Assembly (NCBI GenBank): GCA_905221615.1 | Contig: CAJNDT010000494.1 | Span: forward strand, 130,001 to 194,000 | Length of the DNA: 64,000 nucleotides | Origin: Symbiodinium sp. CCMP2592 | Taxonomy: Eukaryota > Sar > Dinophyceae > Suessiales > Symbiodiniaceae | Reading direction: 5' to 3' | In this document: in pieces, positions 11,001 to 26,000 of the stretch | Numbering within the stretch: position 1 is the stretch's first letter | Layout of the letters: each line of letters opens with the position of its first letter | Notes under the pieces: generated by a model | What the model saw: the letters and a program-made list of their open reading frames with translations, nothing else | What the model was told of the DNA's origin: nothing | Databases searched by the model: none | Position numbers and translations under genes: made by a program

Positions 11001-14000
11001 GAGCACGCTAGGTGACGAGCGAGCACGCTGTGTTGAGAGAGCACGCTAGGTGTCGAGCGAGCACGCACGTGCAACCACCAATGTCGAGCGAGCACGCATG
11101 AGCGGCATGTGTGGTCTGATTCCCAGAAGCTCTCTTAAACACCTAGATAAAAGCCGAGGACCAGCCTTTCAATCTCTCTTTGGCAGCACCCGGCCAAACC
11201 CGCCCCCAACCGGGCACCGGAACCCAGGACCCACTCTCCCCTAACGTTCTCGTCGACAGAATCTGGTCTTCCCGGAGGCTGCACAGCACATCTGAGCAAG
11301 CACGTATTCATCTTGGGAGCACGCAGGTTGAGGGAGCACGGCATGCGCCACTCTTGATCTAAGGGATTTAGCCATCTTATGATATGCTCTTGTTTTGGTA
11401 CAGCTGCGATCTGAGTACTCTTGCTATTCAATCTTTGCTGCAGGTTATGGGGGTTGCTATATATTATGTGAATGCAAGACAATGGATGAGCCGCTGTGCT
11501 TATCTGTTTGGCACCGAAAGCTCAGGCTTGCGCGAACTTGGGGACTGGAACTGTGGAGTTACCCAGAGAGCCCCATACCCCTTCATTAAGGAATATACCT
11601 TAAATTACTACGGGCTTCATATTCTGATTTAAGCTATATTCCTTAATGAAAGGATATTGGGTTTTCTGGGTACAGTAAACCCATAAAGTTGGCAACCGGA
11701 CGAAGGCCAAATGGTGCTGGGATTCCCTATACATCACTCTGAAGGATTAAGGCTGTTGGGTTTCCAATTTCCGGGTTTCTACTGTAGGGGTTACACACGG
11801 CCCTTCGATTTGAGGCTTGAGATGTGGGGATTAGGCATTTGCCTCTAGGCTTTTTGCTTGGAGGGGGTAAGTGTTTCGGGATTGACATTTATTTGCATGT
11901 TGATGTGTATGCTGGCTGTTAAGTGCTCTAGGTAGTTGGTACTGGATACCCTTGACGTTGTCTGGAGTCTTAAGGGAATCGCCTTGCTAGACATGCTGCT
12001 ACAACACAGCAATGCAACCATCAGTTGAGTTTCGTGCACACCGGGAAGGTTTACGTGCAAACTCCATAGAAACTCTTTCAAAACCACTTGTTCTGATTAT
12101 TTTTCAGGCCCCTTTACTCGAATTAAGCTTTCCGTGGCTTGGGGCCGGCTGTTGCGGGCAGGCTGCTGCATCCAAGTCGTTCGTAGGCTCGTCCAGAATC
12201 AGGACATTCCTGGGGCATCGCGCTTTGGGCTTTAGGGTTTGGGGTTTAGGGTTTAGGGGTTTAGGGTTTCGTGTATAGGGTTTGGGGTTTAGGGACATTC
12301 CTGAGGCATCACGCATTAAGGTTTCGTCGGGTTCGAGACATCAGGGGACCTTCTCTAGACCACAGAGTAACCAGGGAACAAAAAGGCTGCCCTTTTTGGT
12401 TTAAAGGGCGTATCAGGGAACCTAAAGGACCTAAACCCTCAAGAAGGGAATAAGGGCCTACTCTGGGTCCTTCTAATTACGAAGCTCGAGGAAGCTCCCT
12501 GAAATCTGGAATCACCAAGGCCTAACCTACTTGTCGGGTATCATGCGGAACTAGAGGTTACCTTTTTGGTTATATAAGGAGTATATAGGGACTATACAAC
12601 CCAAAAAAGGTTAAAGGTTACCTACTCTACTACCAGGCTAAATTCAGCCCCTAATCGAAGTGCCCCGAACTTCACGCCCCGTTAACCTGGGCTTTGAGGG
12701 CTTGGGAATATCACTGAACCCTAAACCCTAAAGCCTAAACCCTAACCGGGGCCTGGTGGTCAGGGCCGATGGTTTGTAGTCAATGTGTGCTGGGGATTCG
12801 TGGGAAGCTTTCCCTTAGGGTCCATGTACCCATATAGAGATACATGGGCCCCAAAGTACCTATATAGGAACTACATTAAGGCCAATGTATATACTATAAT
12901 ATGAGTACATGGACCCTTAGGGTTTTGCATGCACTGCATCTTCGCCCTAGACTTCTCAGAGCGGCGGGAGGCGTCTGAACGTTCCGGCACATAGCTGGCT
13001 TCGCCTTTGCAGCCTCCACGGGCGCCGGGACGGACGAGGCCCCACAATCAGAGGCACAGGAGCAGCAGCAAAACTCGGCCGTGCAGCCACCGCCTTGGGC
13101 AGCGGAATCTTCTTCCCAGCCGGCTCCTCGAAGCCGGGACGCACTTGCACCTCGGAGCTCCAGAAAGAGGTCCGTCAAAGGTTCCATCCTTGATCCGGGA
13201 ATCGTCCACACCAGTGAACTCTGACACGCCTGTGGCTAAAAGGCTGGCTTTGACTCGCGAAAGAATGGTGAGCATACCATCCTATGTGCAACGCCCGAAC
13301 TTCTCAGAACACTGAGCCGACGGAAACCTTGCTTGGCTTGAAACCCTGGGCCCCATCAACGAATCAACGCAGAGTGCTACTCCTAAACCCTAAACCCTAA
13401 TCTTGCAGGGCAAGCTATGGCCCATAGAAGCGATTAGAAGAGCCGAAAGAAGCCTTTCAACCGCCTGCCAGAATCTTAAAACCGAAACCCTAAACCCGAA
13501 ACCTTAGACATTCCCTCAACGCCCAAGGATCCCCTATGCATAACTTATAGATCCCTTTATGGAGCTCTATGAGGATCCCTGTAAGGCCCCAGAATCCCAG
13601 AGCCACAAAGGTCTGGAGGTTTAGGGTTTAGGGTTCAGGAACCTTAATGTAAGGGCCTTACTGATGACCCTTTAAAAGGGCCCATAAGTTACTATAAGGG
13701 ATACCATAAGGGTACTATACTTTAGGGGCATCAATAATGACCCATACTGTGTCGGGGGTTCCTCATCATAATTATAGTACAATGTACCCCAAACCCTATT
13801 CTGATAAGGAAGGCCACTGTAGTAGGATCCCTGAAGCCTGAGTAGACCCTGAGGTGTAGGGTTTAGGGGCTTAGGCGTTTTGAGTTGAAGGTGCAGGGCT
13901 TGAGGGGTTTAGGGCCTAAGGCTTCATGCCGCTTGACAGACAAGAACCGCAACACATACTGTTACAGGCACATAAACTTGACGTCAGGCGCTGTTGCCTG

Positions 14001-17000
14001 GTCGACACCCTGAACCCTCAACTATACCCTAAGCCCCAGACTAAACTCTAAACCCTAAACTGAACCCTGAACCCTAAACTAAACCCCAATCCCTACACCC
14101 TGTTGCTAGGTCTACCCACAATTAAACCCAGATCTGGGCTCTTCAAACGTCCTGAGAAGCCTCGTGTATACCCCTCAGAACACCGAATAATACATCAATC
14201 CCTGATGTATTATCCCCTAAACTAAACCCTAAACCCCAAACTAAACTCTAAACCCTAAACCCTAAACTAAACTCTAAACCCTAAACCCTAAACTAAACTC
14301 TAATCCCAAACTAAACTCTAAACCCTAAACCAAACCCAAACTGAACTGCTTCACGTGAGAATCGGCTTCTGCACGAGCACTCGCAGCAGCTGAAGCCGCC
14401 GGTTTTCGCCGCCCGAGAGCATGCCAACCTGGGAGGCCCCTCAACGGTTTAAGGTTTAGGGTTTAGGGTTTAGGGTTTAGGGATTAGGGTTTAGGGTTTA
14501 GGGCTTAGGGATTAGGGTTTAGGGTTTAGGGTTTAGGGAATATTTTCAGAATGGTCATCACCTCAGCAGTGCTGGTTGCAGTTGTTCCAGCGATTCTTCT
14601 CGGTACCTACTAGCCTACTGAAAAATGGGGGACCCTAATATAGCACCCCAAATAGTAGGATCCTTATTGTAACCCGAAATCAAAGGATTTAGGGTTTAGG
14701 ATTTTTGCTTAATGTGTATGGGCCTTTTTGATCCAGGCCACCAGGATTTAGGGTTTAGGGTTTAGGAGTTAGCGTTTAGGATTTCGGGATTAGGGTTGAG
14801 GGTTTAGGATTTAGGGATTAGGGTGTAGGCTCGGGTCTCGCAAGGGTTGAGGAGCTTACATTTAAGTTGCCATTATGAGGCAGGCATAGATCCTTACTAT
14901 GGTAACCTAACGTAGATTCCTTGTTTAATTCACCAGAACCCAGAATCAGAAACCTTAAATCCTACAGCCTGTGGCACTGAGGTGTGGATTGCTCCGATCT
15001 TCCAAAACATGACCGAGGTTCGTAAAGTTAGGGTTTCTGCTTCGGTGTCTTTACAAGGAAGGCCCCCGCGTTTAGGATCGCCATTGTAAGAGACTCGGGG
15101 TCTTGGGGCTTCGGGAGCCAAGTACGACTTTGGCTCCTTGAACTCATTTGGATGCTTCCAGCGTAGAGCCAGCACGATCCTTGGGCAGCTCCTTTATTCT
15201 CCTTGCTTTCAAAGGCAGTACTGGGAGTCTCTTGGCGGGACTCCAGCCCTTGTGCGTTGACGATTGCCCAGCAATATTCGCGCTTCACCGTACCTTCTGT
15301 TGCTGCTGAGTGCCGGTTGCGACGGGTACGCTGGTTGAGCGGCTGCGATTCGTCTTCCCAACCACAACACAGGAGTACATACCATTATGTTGTCCCGGCG
15401 ATCCAGACCTGCCCACCTGCTGATGCGCTTATTTAGCACACAGCAGCAAGGTGCAGTGCTGGGCGGAGTAACCTCAACGCGGCTCAGTGGCATTGCGAGC
15501 AGAGAGGCTACACTCAAACGACGCAAGGGTTTTACAAGGTGTTTATGGGATGTGTCTGACAAGGTCAGACAAGGGTTTTGTAGGGTTGAGTGTGGAGGCC
15601 TTCGTACTTACTGTAGAATGAGCTTTTGCCGTCTATTCTAGTTTGCTATACACGGACTAGAATGGGATAAAGCGACGCAAGGATTCACGTGGATCCTTGT
15701 AGCGTACGTACTTGTCTACTGTGAATGTATCAGCCAGCACTCGTGCTGTAGCATCAGATGCGAATTGAAATCAGCCGATGGGTTGGTTCCCCGAGACCTA
15801 ATGTAGGGGCCTTAACAATTAGAACAAGGTGCAAAGGAAGCGAGCAAAGACGAGGAAGCAGCTAACGCAAAGGCAACCGAAACTGACTGAATCCTTCGGA
15901 GGCCTCAAAAGGTGGGATGAAGGTAGGTAGCTTCATCCCACCTTCGGAGCCGTTTGAATCCCGAAAGCTTCACCCCCAGGACCCAAAACCCGTAAACCTC
16001 TGTGCCCTCCCCTGATCTGGAATCTAGTCTTAGCAGGTGTAAGGTAGGGGCCTACATATTTGCTAGGTGCTGTTCTGGCTTTCTTATCATAATTATAGCG
16101 TACTTGGCACAAAAACCCTATTCTATCTACCAAGGCTCCTGCAGGCGAATCCTTATAGGAAGACTCCAAACTCCACAATCCCTGAGCCAAGAAATCTCCC
16201 TTTAATTCTCAAGGGAAACCATGATGTGATTGAAGAACAGTCAAGGTCTCTTTGGTAGTCATCACCACCCTCTACCGTAAAACCCCAAAAATTGGAAACC
16301 CCGCAGCCTCAATCCTTAAGAGTAAGGTATAAGGAATCCCAGCACTATTTGGCCTTAATCGGGTTTCCAACTTTCTGGGGTTTACTGTAAACCCCGAACC
16401 AGGGGGTCGAGTCTCTGGGCTCCTACGTAAACTTAACCTTCTCTGCGAAGAACGGTGATTTTAGGGCTTAGGGCATTATAGGGTTTAGGGTATATTGTTT
16501 ACGGCATTGTTTAGGGTTTAGAGGTTAAAAAAGCTCCTTGGCGCCGGGCCGGTGTGCTCCACCGACTCTGGGCAAAGTTAATGGCACGGAGCATCGCGGC
16601 ACGCTTGCCCCTGGGCTTAATGCGGTATATTCTTAAGTGAGGGAGCTCTTCTGGCAGCTCTCAGCCCAATCCTCGTGTACTGTTAGGGGCTGCAGCTTTG
16701 GTGTTCTGAGTTTGCCCACCCAGAAGCATACATTTGGAGAAACCTATATAAGAAAAAACATAGCACGGAGCCCTGAAAAGGCATGTCTCTTAGTTAATTG
16801 AGCCCAGCCCGGAAACTATCAACCCCAAGCAGGAAGACCCTGCCCGAAACCTCTGAAACACTTCAGCGCCCGAATCCCGAATCCCAGCCTTAACTACCAC
16901 GACTCCCAAACCCCTTCGTTAAGGAGAATCCTTCGGATTGTTGTGCCAGGCCAATGATGATATAAGGTCTCTTCCAGAGTATGTGTGAAGAATTTTTACT

Positions 17001-20000
17001 ATGGTTGGAGGCTTAGTCCCGAATGAAGGGGGAGCAGGCTCGCTGGGTATCTCGGGTTTAGGAAGTTAAAGCCTGAACCGACAAAACAGGTCGGCAAAAG
17101 TCATAATCGGATCCCATTATAGTCCGTGTAAAGCAATATCAGCACAGGCTGTAAAACCGTACTGAAAGCACGTTACCAATGTCTCCACACTCAACACTCA
17201 ACCCAACAAAACCCCCGACTGTCGGACCTTGCCAGACACACCCCATAAACACGTGTAAAACCCCTTAAAGACACCCTGATAAAAAAAATCCATTTTGGTA
17301 GCACTGATGCTTTCGCACAGGCTCTCCATGGACATCGAGGCATCGTTCTCGAGGATACCAGTGTCGCCCTGATGCACGGGGTTAGGGTGCAGGTTTTCAG
17401 CGTTTAGGATTCTGGGAATTAGTTTAGGGTTTAGGGGCTTATGGTTTATACAAAGGCCCCCTAAACTTAGAGATTCGGGTTTAGGGTTCCGGGGCACCCT
17501 GCAAACTGTGATGGTCCCCATTAGGACATCGGTGGAGCCACAGGTACTTGTACGGTTGATGATATAAAATCCTGCATTACCTTAAGGACCCTAAACTATG
17601 GGAATTATGGTATATTCCTTATTATGGGTCATGCAGGATTTATATCATCAACCAGTAGGAGTAGATGGTTGGCCACGGGAGTGTCGAGTTCAGGGCCTCG
17701 GGTTAAGTATGCTTTAACACCCCAGAACATGAACCCCTTAAACCTCAAAAAGCAAAACCTAAATACCTAAACCCCAAAAAACCCTAAACCCTCAACCACA
17801 ACTCCTGGACCTACATCCTCGGAATCCCTCTCGGTTCCCTTTAAAGGATCCCTAAATCTTAAACCCTTATAGGATGCCTTTAAAGGAACCTCTTAAATAG
17901 TAGAACCTACACCCCAGATGTCTCCTCCTGAAGCTCAACAGGTGCCCAGGTGGGCTTTCTTAGGCAATGTCTCTTGCTTAGGGTTTGGGGCTGCCTGAGT
18001 TTATAGGGTTTGGGTTTAGGGCTTAGGGTTTAGGGTTTAGGGTTTATAGGGTTTGGGTTTAGGGCTTAGGGTTTAGGGTTTATAGGGCTTGGGTTAAGGG
18101 CTTAGGGCTTAAGGTTTAGCATTTCTGAAACAGGCGGCTCGTAACCACTTCTCCTCGCCACCCTTGTGGCGTTCGATTTGCACTGTGCTCCTACATGCAA
18201 CGTTGTGTGGCTCCTGATCACTCTGACAAATGACCGACATCAAGTGTTGCTCGAGATTCGGAAAACGTAGGCATGCTGACTGCAAACCGAGGCCGGACGT
18301 AAGACCCCCTGAAGCAGTAAGTGTTCTGACACCAGTAAGTGTTCTCGCAATGCGGGCTTGCATACCTGAGACCCACTGTGCACACCCTCCTTGTTTCCCA
18401 ATATCCGCGAACTCCGTAACCCCAAATCGAAAACGCTAAGTCGAAACACCTATCCCCGACACCCTATGCCCTAAACCTGCGACCCTGAACCCTAAACCCT
18501 ATATCCTAAACCAAAAGCCCTAAAACGCCTAAAACACGTGTTTCAATCGCACCGCCTGGCTCGTGGCCGCGATCGCCATTTCCTCAAGCAGCGGAGAACC
18601 ACGTGCAAACTCCGGACCCAGGGTTCGGTGGCTCAGGAGTTTAGGGTTCAAGAGTCCAGAAGAGGAGGCTGTCTGAGAGTATCTGGCTTAGGGGAATAAG
18701 GTTCAGGGTTTATGGTTTAGGGTTTACAGGTTTGGGATTTCTGGCCCGATGCATGTAGCCAGATGAGACCACTGCTGCATGAACCGAAGACATGTCACGG
18801 TTTGGAAGGTTTCATGGGAGGCTGTACGGGAGTTTCCGATAATACGGCACCCTAATACAGTACCTAAGTAGTAGGATCGTTATAAGGACCCCATCGAAGG
18901 TATCCTTAAATTTCGGAAACTCCTGTATAGTTTCAGGGTTTTGGGCTCGGGGAGATGGGTCTTCCCGTCCGAATCATCTGCGATGGCATGTCCGGTTCAA
19001 GTAGACCGATACTCAGGCTTTAGCTGCGGGGCTGAGTAACCAAGCCCAAACAAGGTTAACCTGCTCACCCCAAAAAGGTGGCAAGTTACCTAGTCAGCTA
19101 CTGAGTTAGCAGTTTTAGTCAGGTTTAGGACTCTGCACTGTACTGCCTGCCGAGCTGACGGGACTACAACGAAACTTGCACTGCAGACGGTTTAGGGTTT
19201 AGCGTTTAGGGATCACCACAGCCGGGATAGTGAGTGTGTGTAGGTGCATATTCAACTATATCACAATCTGAAGCCGCAGTTGGAACACAAATCGTCTTGA
19301 CAATATCCTAAACCCTAAACCCTAAACCCTAAACCCTAAACCCTAAACCCTAAAGGTCCAGGTACCTAAGAACCATAGACTCTCCCAAATACGAACTTAC
19401 ATAATACAGGGGCCTTCATAATTAGAATAGGGGTTTGGGGCCCAATACACTATAATTAGAGTAAGGAAGCCCCCCAAAATAGTATACGATCCTAACGCCG
19501 AGTACCTAAACAAAGGGTCCTTTGGACCCTTAGTGATCTGGGCAATGGCACCGGGCGACCCTGACCTGTGAGTACGAAGGAAGAGCCAAATGAACAAGCA
19601 AACCCAAAACGACGCGCTTCCTGAACTCGATCTGGGGGTTTAGGGTTTAGGGGTTTTGGGCTTTAGGGTTCAGGGCAAGTGTCCTAGTCGAGGCCATGAT
19701 ATGGCCCTTAAAACAATCAGGCGCCGCCCGATGCTCTCAAGTGGGCTGTAGCTCCTTTCCCAAACCCTGCACCCTCAAACCCTCAAAACGAGCATTGCCA
19801 GAAACCCTAAACCCTAAACCTCAAAACGAACATTGCCAGAAACCCTGGAATCCTCAAGCCTGCAACCGAAAAGCCCCCAAAATCTTAAATGCGCACCCCG
19901 CTACGCCCTCAAGCCCCAAACAGAGGATATCCCGAAAGCACCACTGCGGACAATGCCAACGATGTTCACCAAACCACACTACTTGAAGGCTCATGGGACT

Positions 20001-23000
20001 TAGTAAGTAAGGTTATAAGTAGGTTATAATTAGGATAACTCCACTTCGGGGACTTATAACCCCAATTATAACCTACTTACTAAGTCCCATGATCCTCTAA
20101 GTAGATCTGGGGCTTCGGGTGACGATTTAGGGCTCAGGCTTTTGGTTCCAAAGCCAAGCTCGGTTTCCCCTAGAGCCGAGCATCCGCAACCACGTCAATG
20201 ACCCGCTGCCTGTGACAGCTTGCAGCTTTCTATGGCTTCTGATGGATTTTATGAAGCTTTTGCAACACCGTCCCCATACTGGATGGGAATTCTAGACGGA
20301 TATGGCGCAAACGGCTTCCCGGGTAAGGGGGGCACAGCAGTCAGTACGGCTCCTCCAAGTTTTCTAGCACTTTTTGACAGGGGTCGTATCATAGGGTCTT
20401 GAATAAGCAGAATAGGCTTTGGGGGATGTTATACTATACTCATAGTCAGGAACCCCCAAAAACCCTATTCAATGTTCTAATTGTCAAGACCCCTACATGG
20501 CATATTCGGGGTTTCAGGGCTTAGGATCAATGCCTCCTCGCGGTTTCAACCGAAGCTCAGGGTTCACGATTTACAGTAGAAGCCCAAAAGTTGGAAACCC
20601 CAGAACCTCCATCCTTAAGAGTAATATATAGGGAATCCCAGCACTATTTGGCCTTAATCCAGTTTCCAACTTTATGGGGTTTACTGTATACGACTTGTGG
20701 ATTCGGGCTTATGCCCAACCCATCTGTCCCTCATGGAACTCGAGATCAAAGCAGCCTGGCAGCCTACACTCTCACTCCCTAACCCCGAAACCTTAAAGGG
20801 ACCTAAAGCCCTAACCCTAAAGCCGAAACTCCTCTAAACTCCACAACCCAAAGAAACACCTGTTCTCGTAAACCCGAGCCGGGAACCCCCTGTCCCTCCA
20901 AAGCCAGTCAGCTGAGTTCTTGTTTGCGGTTTAGGGTTTCGGGTTTAGAGTGGCTTCATTCTATGCTTCCACATCTGGGGAACTGAAGTTCCCTGAACCC
21001 TAAAGTCCTAAAGTTTAGGCCTTGGGGAACTTCAGCTTCCAAGGTGCGGAATCATGCTTTTAATATTTTGTGTATAGATGCATATGGGGGGTTGTCAAAA
21101 TTAGGATCCCTCTTTGGGTACCCTAAATAATAGCTGCCGGATTGTAATGAAAACCCAAAGAGGGACTTTGAAATTGACAACTACCCATATACTGTAAGGA
21201 CTTCAGCTGACTCGCCGAAAGCCACGAGGCTTGCTGATTTCTATGTAGCGTATCACTGTTATGTGAACTTCAGCTTACAAGTCTTGCCCCAACAATCTAC
21301 CAAAGCCCCCTGAACCCTAAACCCTAAATCAGTGCAAAGCTGCTTCGGATCCGGCCACTGCGGCGGATCTTGCGAGAGGTAGCCCATGAGCACCTAATAT
21401 AGCAGCCTTAATTATTGAGATAATAAGATGGCGGGCATGTTGAAATACAACTATGTCTTCGGGGAATAGTATAGCCTAAGTATGCTGTTTGGAAAGTTTA
21501 CAGATCAAACATAGTCCTCCAACCATAGTTGTGGAATTTCTCGCTGTGCAATTATATCAGTGATTGCAGGGGTGTTGTTACTACGGACATTTGCTGACTA
21601 TTCCTATCGCTGTCTTCAGATGGGCTCTTACTCTACTGCCTGGGAATGTGGAACCCTAGATACCCGGATACCCTGTAACTTAAATTCAGGTCTTATGGGT
21701 GGCCGTGTGTTGCCTTTTCTGGGACCTGGACAGCTCCAAAACCCTGCAATGCATCCCTATACTATATAAACTACAGAGCTCATGCAAGCCCTCATATCAA
21801 ATCTTAGGGGGCCCTTTAAACTCTGAAGTAGACTGCCCTGGGCCTGGACTCAAAGTCATCCCAAAAAAACCCAACGCCTGTAGGCTCGGGGGCTTTAAAA
21901 ATCCGCAACTGTCCCCTCTTTTTGATGGCTTTGGGTTAGGGTGGTTTAGGGATCTTGAAGTATGGGAGGAGTGTCTAACGACGAACCCAGGCGCGCCGTC
22001 TCCGATGAAAACGTCGCCGCTGCTGGGCGAAATGTCGCCTACCAAGGTCCTAAGTCTGCAGGTTTAGAGTACAGTACAGGCATAGGGGGTTGGGAGTTTC
22101 CGAAAATAGTACCCTAAATGAAATAGGATCCTTTTAGAAGGACCTCCCGTTTAGGGCTTTAGGGTTTAGGGCTTGGCTCACCAATTCCTTGTGTCAGACC
22201 AAACCCCGAAACGAAACCAATCCAGACCCACAAACCTGTACACGAAACCCACCAAACAACTCCAAGCACGCGATGCCCGAAGACCCTAAACCCTAAACCC
22301 TAAACCCAACAGCGACATCCACAAAATCATTATTTTTGTTGTCAGCCCGTCTGCTTTCGTCTGCTATCATTCGCCTCCAGAAGGCCATGCTGGCTGAGGG
22401 AGGGGGATAGGGTTTAGGGTTTAGGGGTTTGGAGTTTAGGGTTCAGTAACTGCAACCGAAAACGAACGGCGGGATATCGCCACCTACCACCTGACGACGT
22501 CCACTACTGCGGTTTACGGTATTTTAGCATCGGTCGGCGTGTTTGAGGCAGGTCTACACTCAGAAGACCACTCTTCAAGCCATCCATATGCAGAAGCTTG
22601 AATGCACTACTGCAGCCCCTAAATAATTAGAATAGGGTTTTCGGGCCCATCATGCTGTACAGTACAGGGAATTATGAAGACGAGGGTCTGCGCCTAAAGT
22701 CTAAAGCAGATTTGCTACCCTCACCCTTAGGCTCTAAGGACTCATATTTAAGGCGTTTGGGCCCAAAGACCATACTACAAACGGTGTTTGGGGCTATTTC
22801 AAGCCTTAGGGTTATATGACGCAAGGGAAAGCCGAACCCTAAACCCTGAACCCCAAGACCCGAACGCCGTAAAACCCAACCGCCCCAAATCCAAAATCCC
22901 AAATCGGAAAACCCCAAAACCTAAAAAACTACCAACGGAAGCCCATAAACCCTAAACCCGTAAACCCTGAACCCATATGACCCAAGAAAAACCGAACCCT

Positions 23001-26000
23001 AAACCCTGAACCCCTAAGACCCGAAAACTGTAACTATCCAAAACCCGAAACCCCAAACCCAAAATCCCAAGTCAAAGTCGAAAAAAACAACAAACTCCAC
23101 AAAACTGCCAACTGCAACCCCTAAACCCTAAACCGATATGACCCAAGGCAAACCGACCCATAAACCCTGAACCCCAAGACCCGAAATCCGTAAAACCACC
23201 TTACTCTTTAGGGTACTTTTTACTGTATTAGGGTCCCACATTTTCGGAAACTCCCTTTATATGACCCAAGGAAAACCCGAACCCCAACCACGACACGAAA
23301 TCCGTAACTACCAAGGCCACCGGGGCTCTTGAGCAGCGTGCTTTTGCCAGCGCCATTCGGGCCAACGATGCCAACCTCAGGGTGTTTCTTCTTAAAGTCG
23401 AAGGGTCTGGGGTTTGGGGTTTGGGGATTAAGGTTTAGGGTCTAGGGATTTTTGTCCGCCTGCGCTAAACTCAGCTACTGCAGGGTTTCGGACTTTACCT
23501 CAGCTTATTGTTCAGAGCCTGGGATTTAGGCCAGAGTTCCAGCGAGCCTCGTGGAGGCACGAAGCAGACAATGATGTACGATACCGAGGGTATGGGTTTG
23601 GGAATGAGCCTTCATGTAGGGTTTAGGGTTTTAGGGTTTGGAGGTTCAGGGGTTTAGGGTTTAGGGGTTTAGGGGTTTAAGGTATATAGGGTTTAGGGGT
23701 TTAGGATTAAGGGGTCTAGAACCCAGGATTTAGGGGTTTAGGGCCTCCCTCCGAACCCCTGCCCACCTTCTCACCGTTGGTGAAGGCCAAGCTTATGTTG
23801 TTCAACACTCCTTAGAAGTTTTTTTGAGCGCCTTTTTCTGTCTGCCTAATGGCGTCCGGAGCTTAGAGGAGACGTACATAGAAGTTTAAGGCTCAAGGTC
23901 TTGAGTTCGTGCTTCCGCTTGAGTTGCTTCAGGAGAGTTTGCGTTTTTTGGGGGTACCGGGCTCAGCTGCTATATAGGTTATTGACTAAATCAGGTTGTG
24001 GACACTCAACGCGGCCGTTCTTGAAGTCAGGAGGTTTGTGGATTTAGATATGCTGCAGTAACAAGGCTGAGTTTATGAGTTGAGTCTTATCGGGAACTAA
24101 TGTAGTTCAGGACGGAGTGATGTCAAGAACAGTGTTTAACACATGTGGGGCTCACCGACCTCAACGATGGCGAACTGGTGTTCGGCACGTAGGAAGTCAT
24201 GTAGGATGGAACTTTCGGAGGTTTCCATATCTCTCTAGCCTGTAAACAGTTATACTTTCATACTCCAGACCACACGATGCGACGATGCTGGTACCCTGTG
24301 GTCACGTAACACAGCTGATTCAAACCACAGATCCGAGAGCATGAAGCACGGAATAAACGGCTGTTGGCCGATTCAACTCGCCTCTCTCTGCGGGTACGGG
24401 TTGTGGGTTTGGCCTTTTGGGATTTCGGATTTGGGGCTGTGGATCACGCTCGATTTGATTTTAGATTCAATGGAACTTCGGGATGTTGGAGCGTCAAGTA
24501 TGCTAAGGGTGGAGGCTGAGAAGTGCCGGTCAAGACATCACATGGCAAACCGTCCACTCCCTGAGTTTTTCCGTACAATCATCGCATGCGTAACATACGG
24601 GCCTACCTGTAACCTTCCCCGTTTAAGGACGGAACTTATAAACAGGCTGCCTGAGCATGCAGGCTTGGCCAGAGCTGAGGAAAAACAACAAGAGCAGCGC
24701 CTGGGTCTCCAAATCGGATATGTGTGCCCGGCTTCCCAAAGAATCGGAACATAGAAAATCTAAGGAACTGTGAAACCGCCAGCAGTACTCCCACTCGTGT
24801 TTTGCTTCAGTCTGCGACATGTTGTACACCGCACACTAAATGCCAAGAATGCCAAGGCCGTGTAAAGCTAGAAGGTGTGATTGCCCAAATTCTGTTGACA
24901 CCCCTAAACTTCCCTAAACACCTCAAACTGACCGGAACCTGTTTCTTCTTTGCCCAGCAGATGCCCAAAATCTATCCTCCGTCGAAACTCACACTTCGCG
25001 GGCAAGAGGCGACCTCGCCCGGGGACCTCAACCACGACGTTTGTCAAGAACATGTCGCCGATAGTGCTGGTCGACCTTCTGGAGATGGAATTTCGCGTGA
25101 AATATAGGGGCGTTAATCATTAGAATAGGGTTTCGGGGCATTTATAACTACACAATTAGGAACTACCACAACAGAACTGGCAATAATTATGTAGGCCCCG
25201 ATATTATAAACAAAATGCGAAAGCCCTGGACCCAAACCTTAAAGCTCGAAGGCATCTATCAGGGCTTGAGACGGGTGTTGCAAGAGTTTTGCACGGCCTT
25301 GTACTGGGGTTGTACATGGCGAGATAAGCTTCGAGGCTTAAAGGGTTTCAGGCGAAAGCGAATGTCTCACCCCAAACGCTGAATCGCCGTCTAAATCGAA
25401 CTCTTTTTCGCCGCATTCCTGTACAGCTTACGGGGTTTTATTGGCGTCAAGATTTCGGGGTTACAGGCTCGGCACTCCAAGCTTGAAGACCATGAACTCG
25501 AGAGCCCTCATCCTTGGCTGACTTTTGAAGCCCTCCAACAAGTTAAACATTTAGCCTACGTACTATAGTTCATAGAGAAACCCCAAAAAGTTTAAAGTCC
25601 TAAGAGTCAACCAGAAGAACGCCAATCAACGGAGTACTCGGTACCCAGAGACCCAATATCCCTTAATTAAGGAATATAGCTTAAATCACCATATGAAGCC
25701 CCTCATGATTTAAGGTATATTCCTTAATTAAGGGGTATTGGGCTCTCTGGATATCATGCTACCAACTTCCAGGGATTTTCAGCTTTTTCGGGCCATCGTT
25801 GGCTGAAGGGAAGCCATGACTCTCTAAAGCGCAGATATGGGAGTTTCGGAAAATAGGGGACCCTATTTTAATATTTAGTACCCTAAATACTAGGAGCCTT
25901 AGTGTAAGGACCCCAAAATAAGGTACCCGTAATTTTCGGAAAGTCAGATATGTAAGAATTTTGGAAGAACTCTGCGGACACACCGGGGACGATCTCCGGG

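Noticed and set aside
12950-13170. Exon-like stretch considered as part of the ABC-F gene
   Set aside because: The signature exon (ends AC) and Walker B exon (starts G) join perfectly across it, and its phase-0 borders would break the frame.
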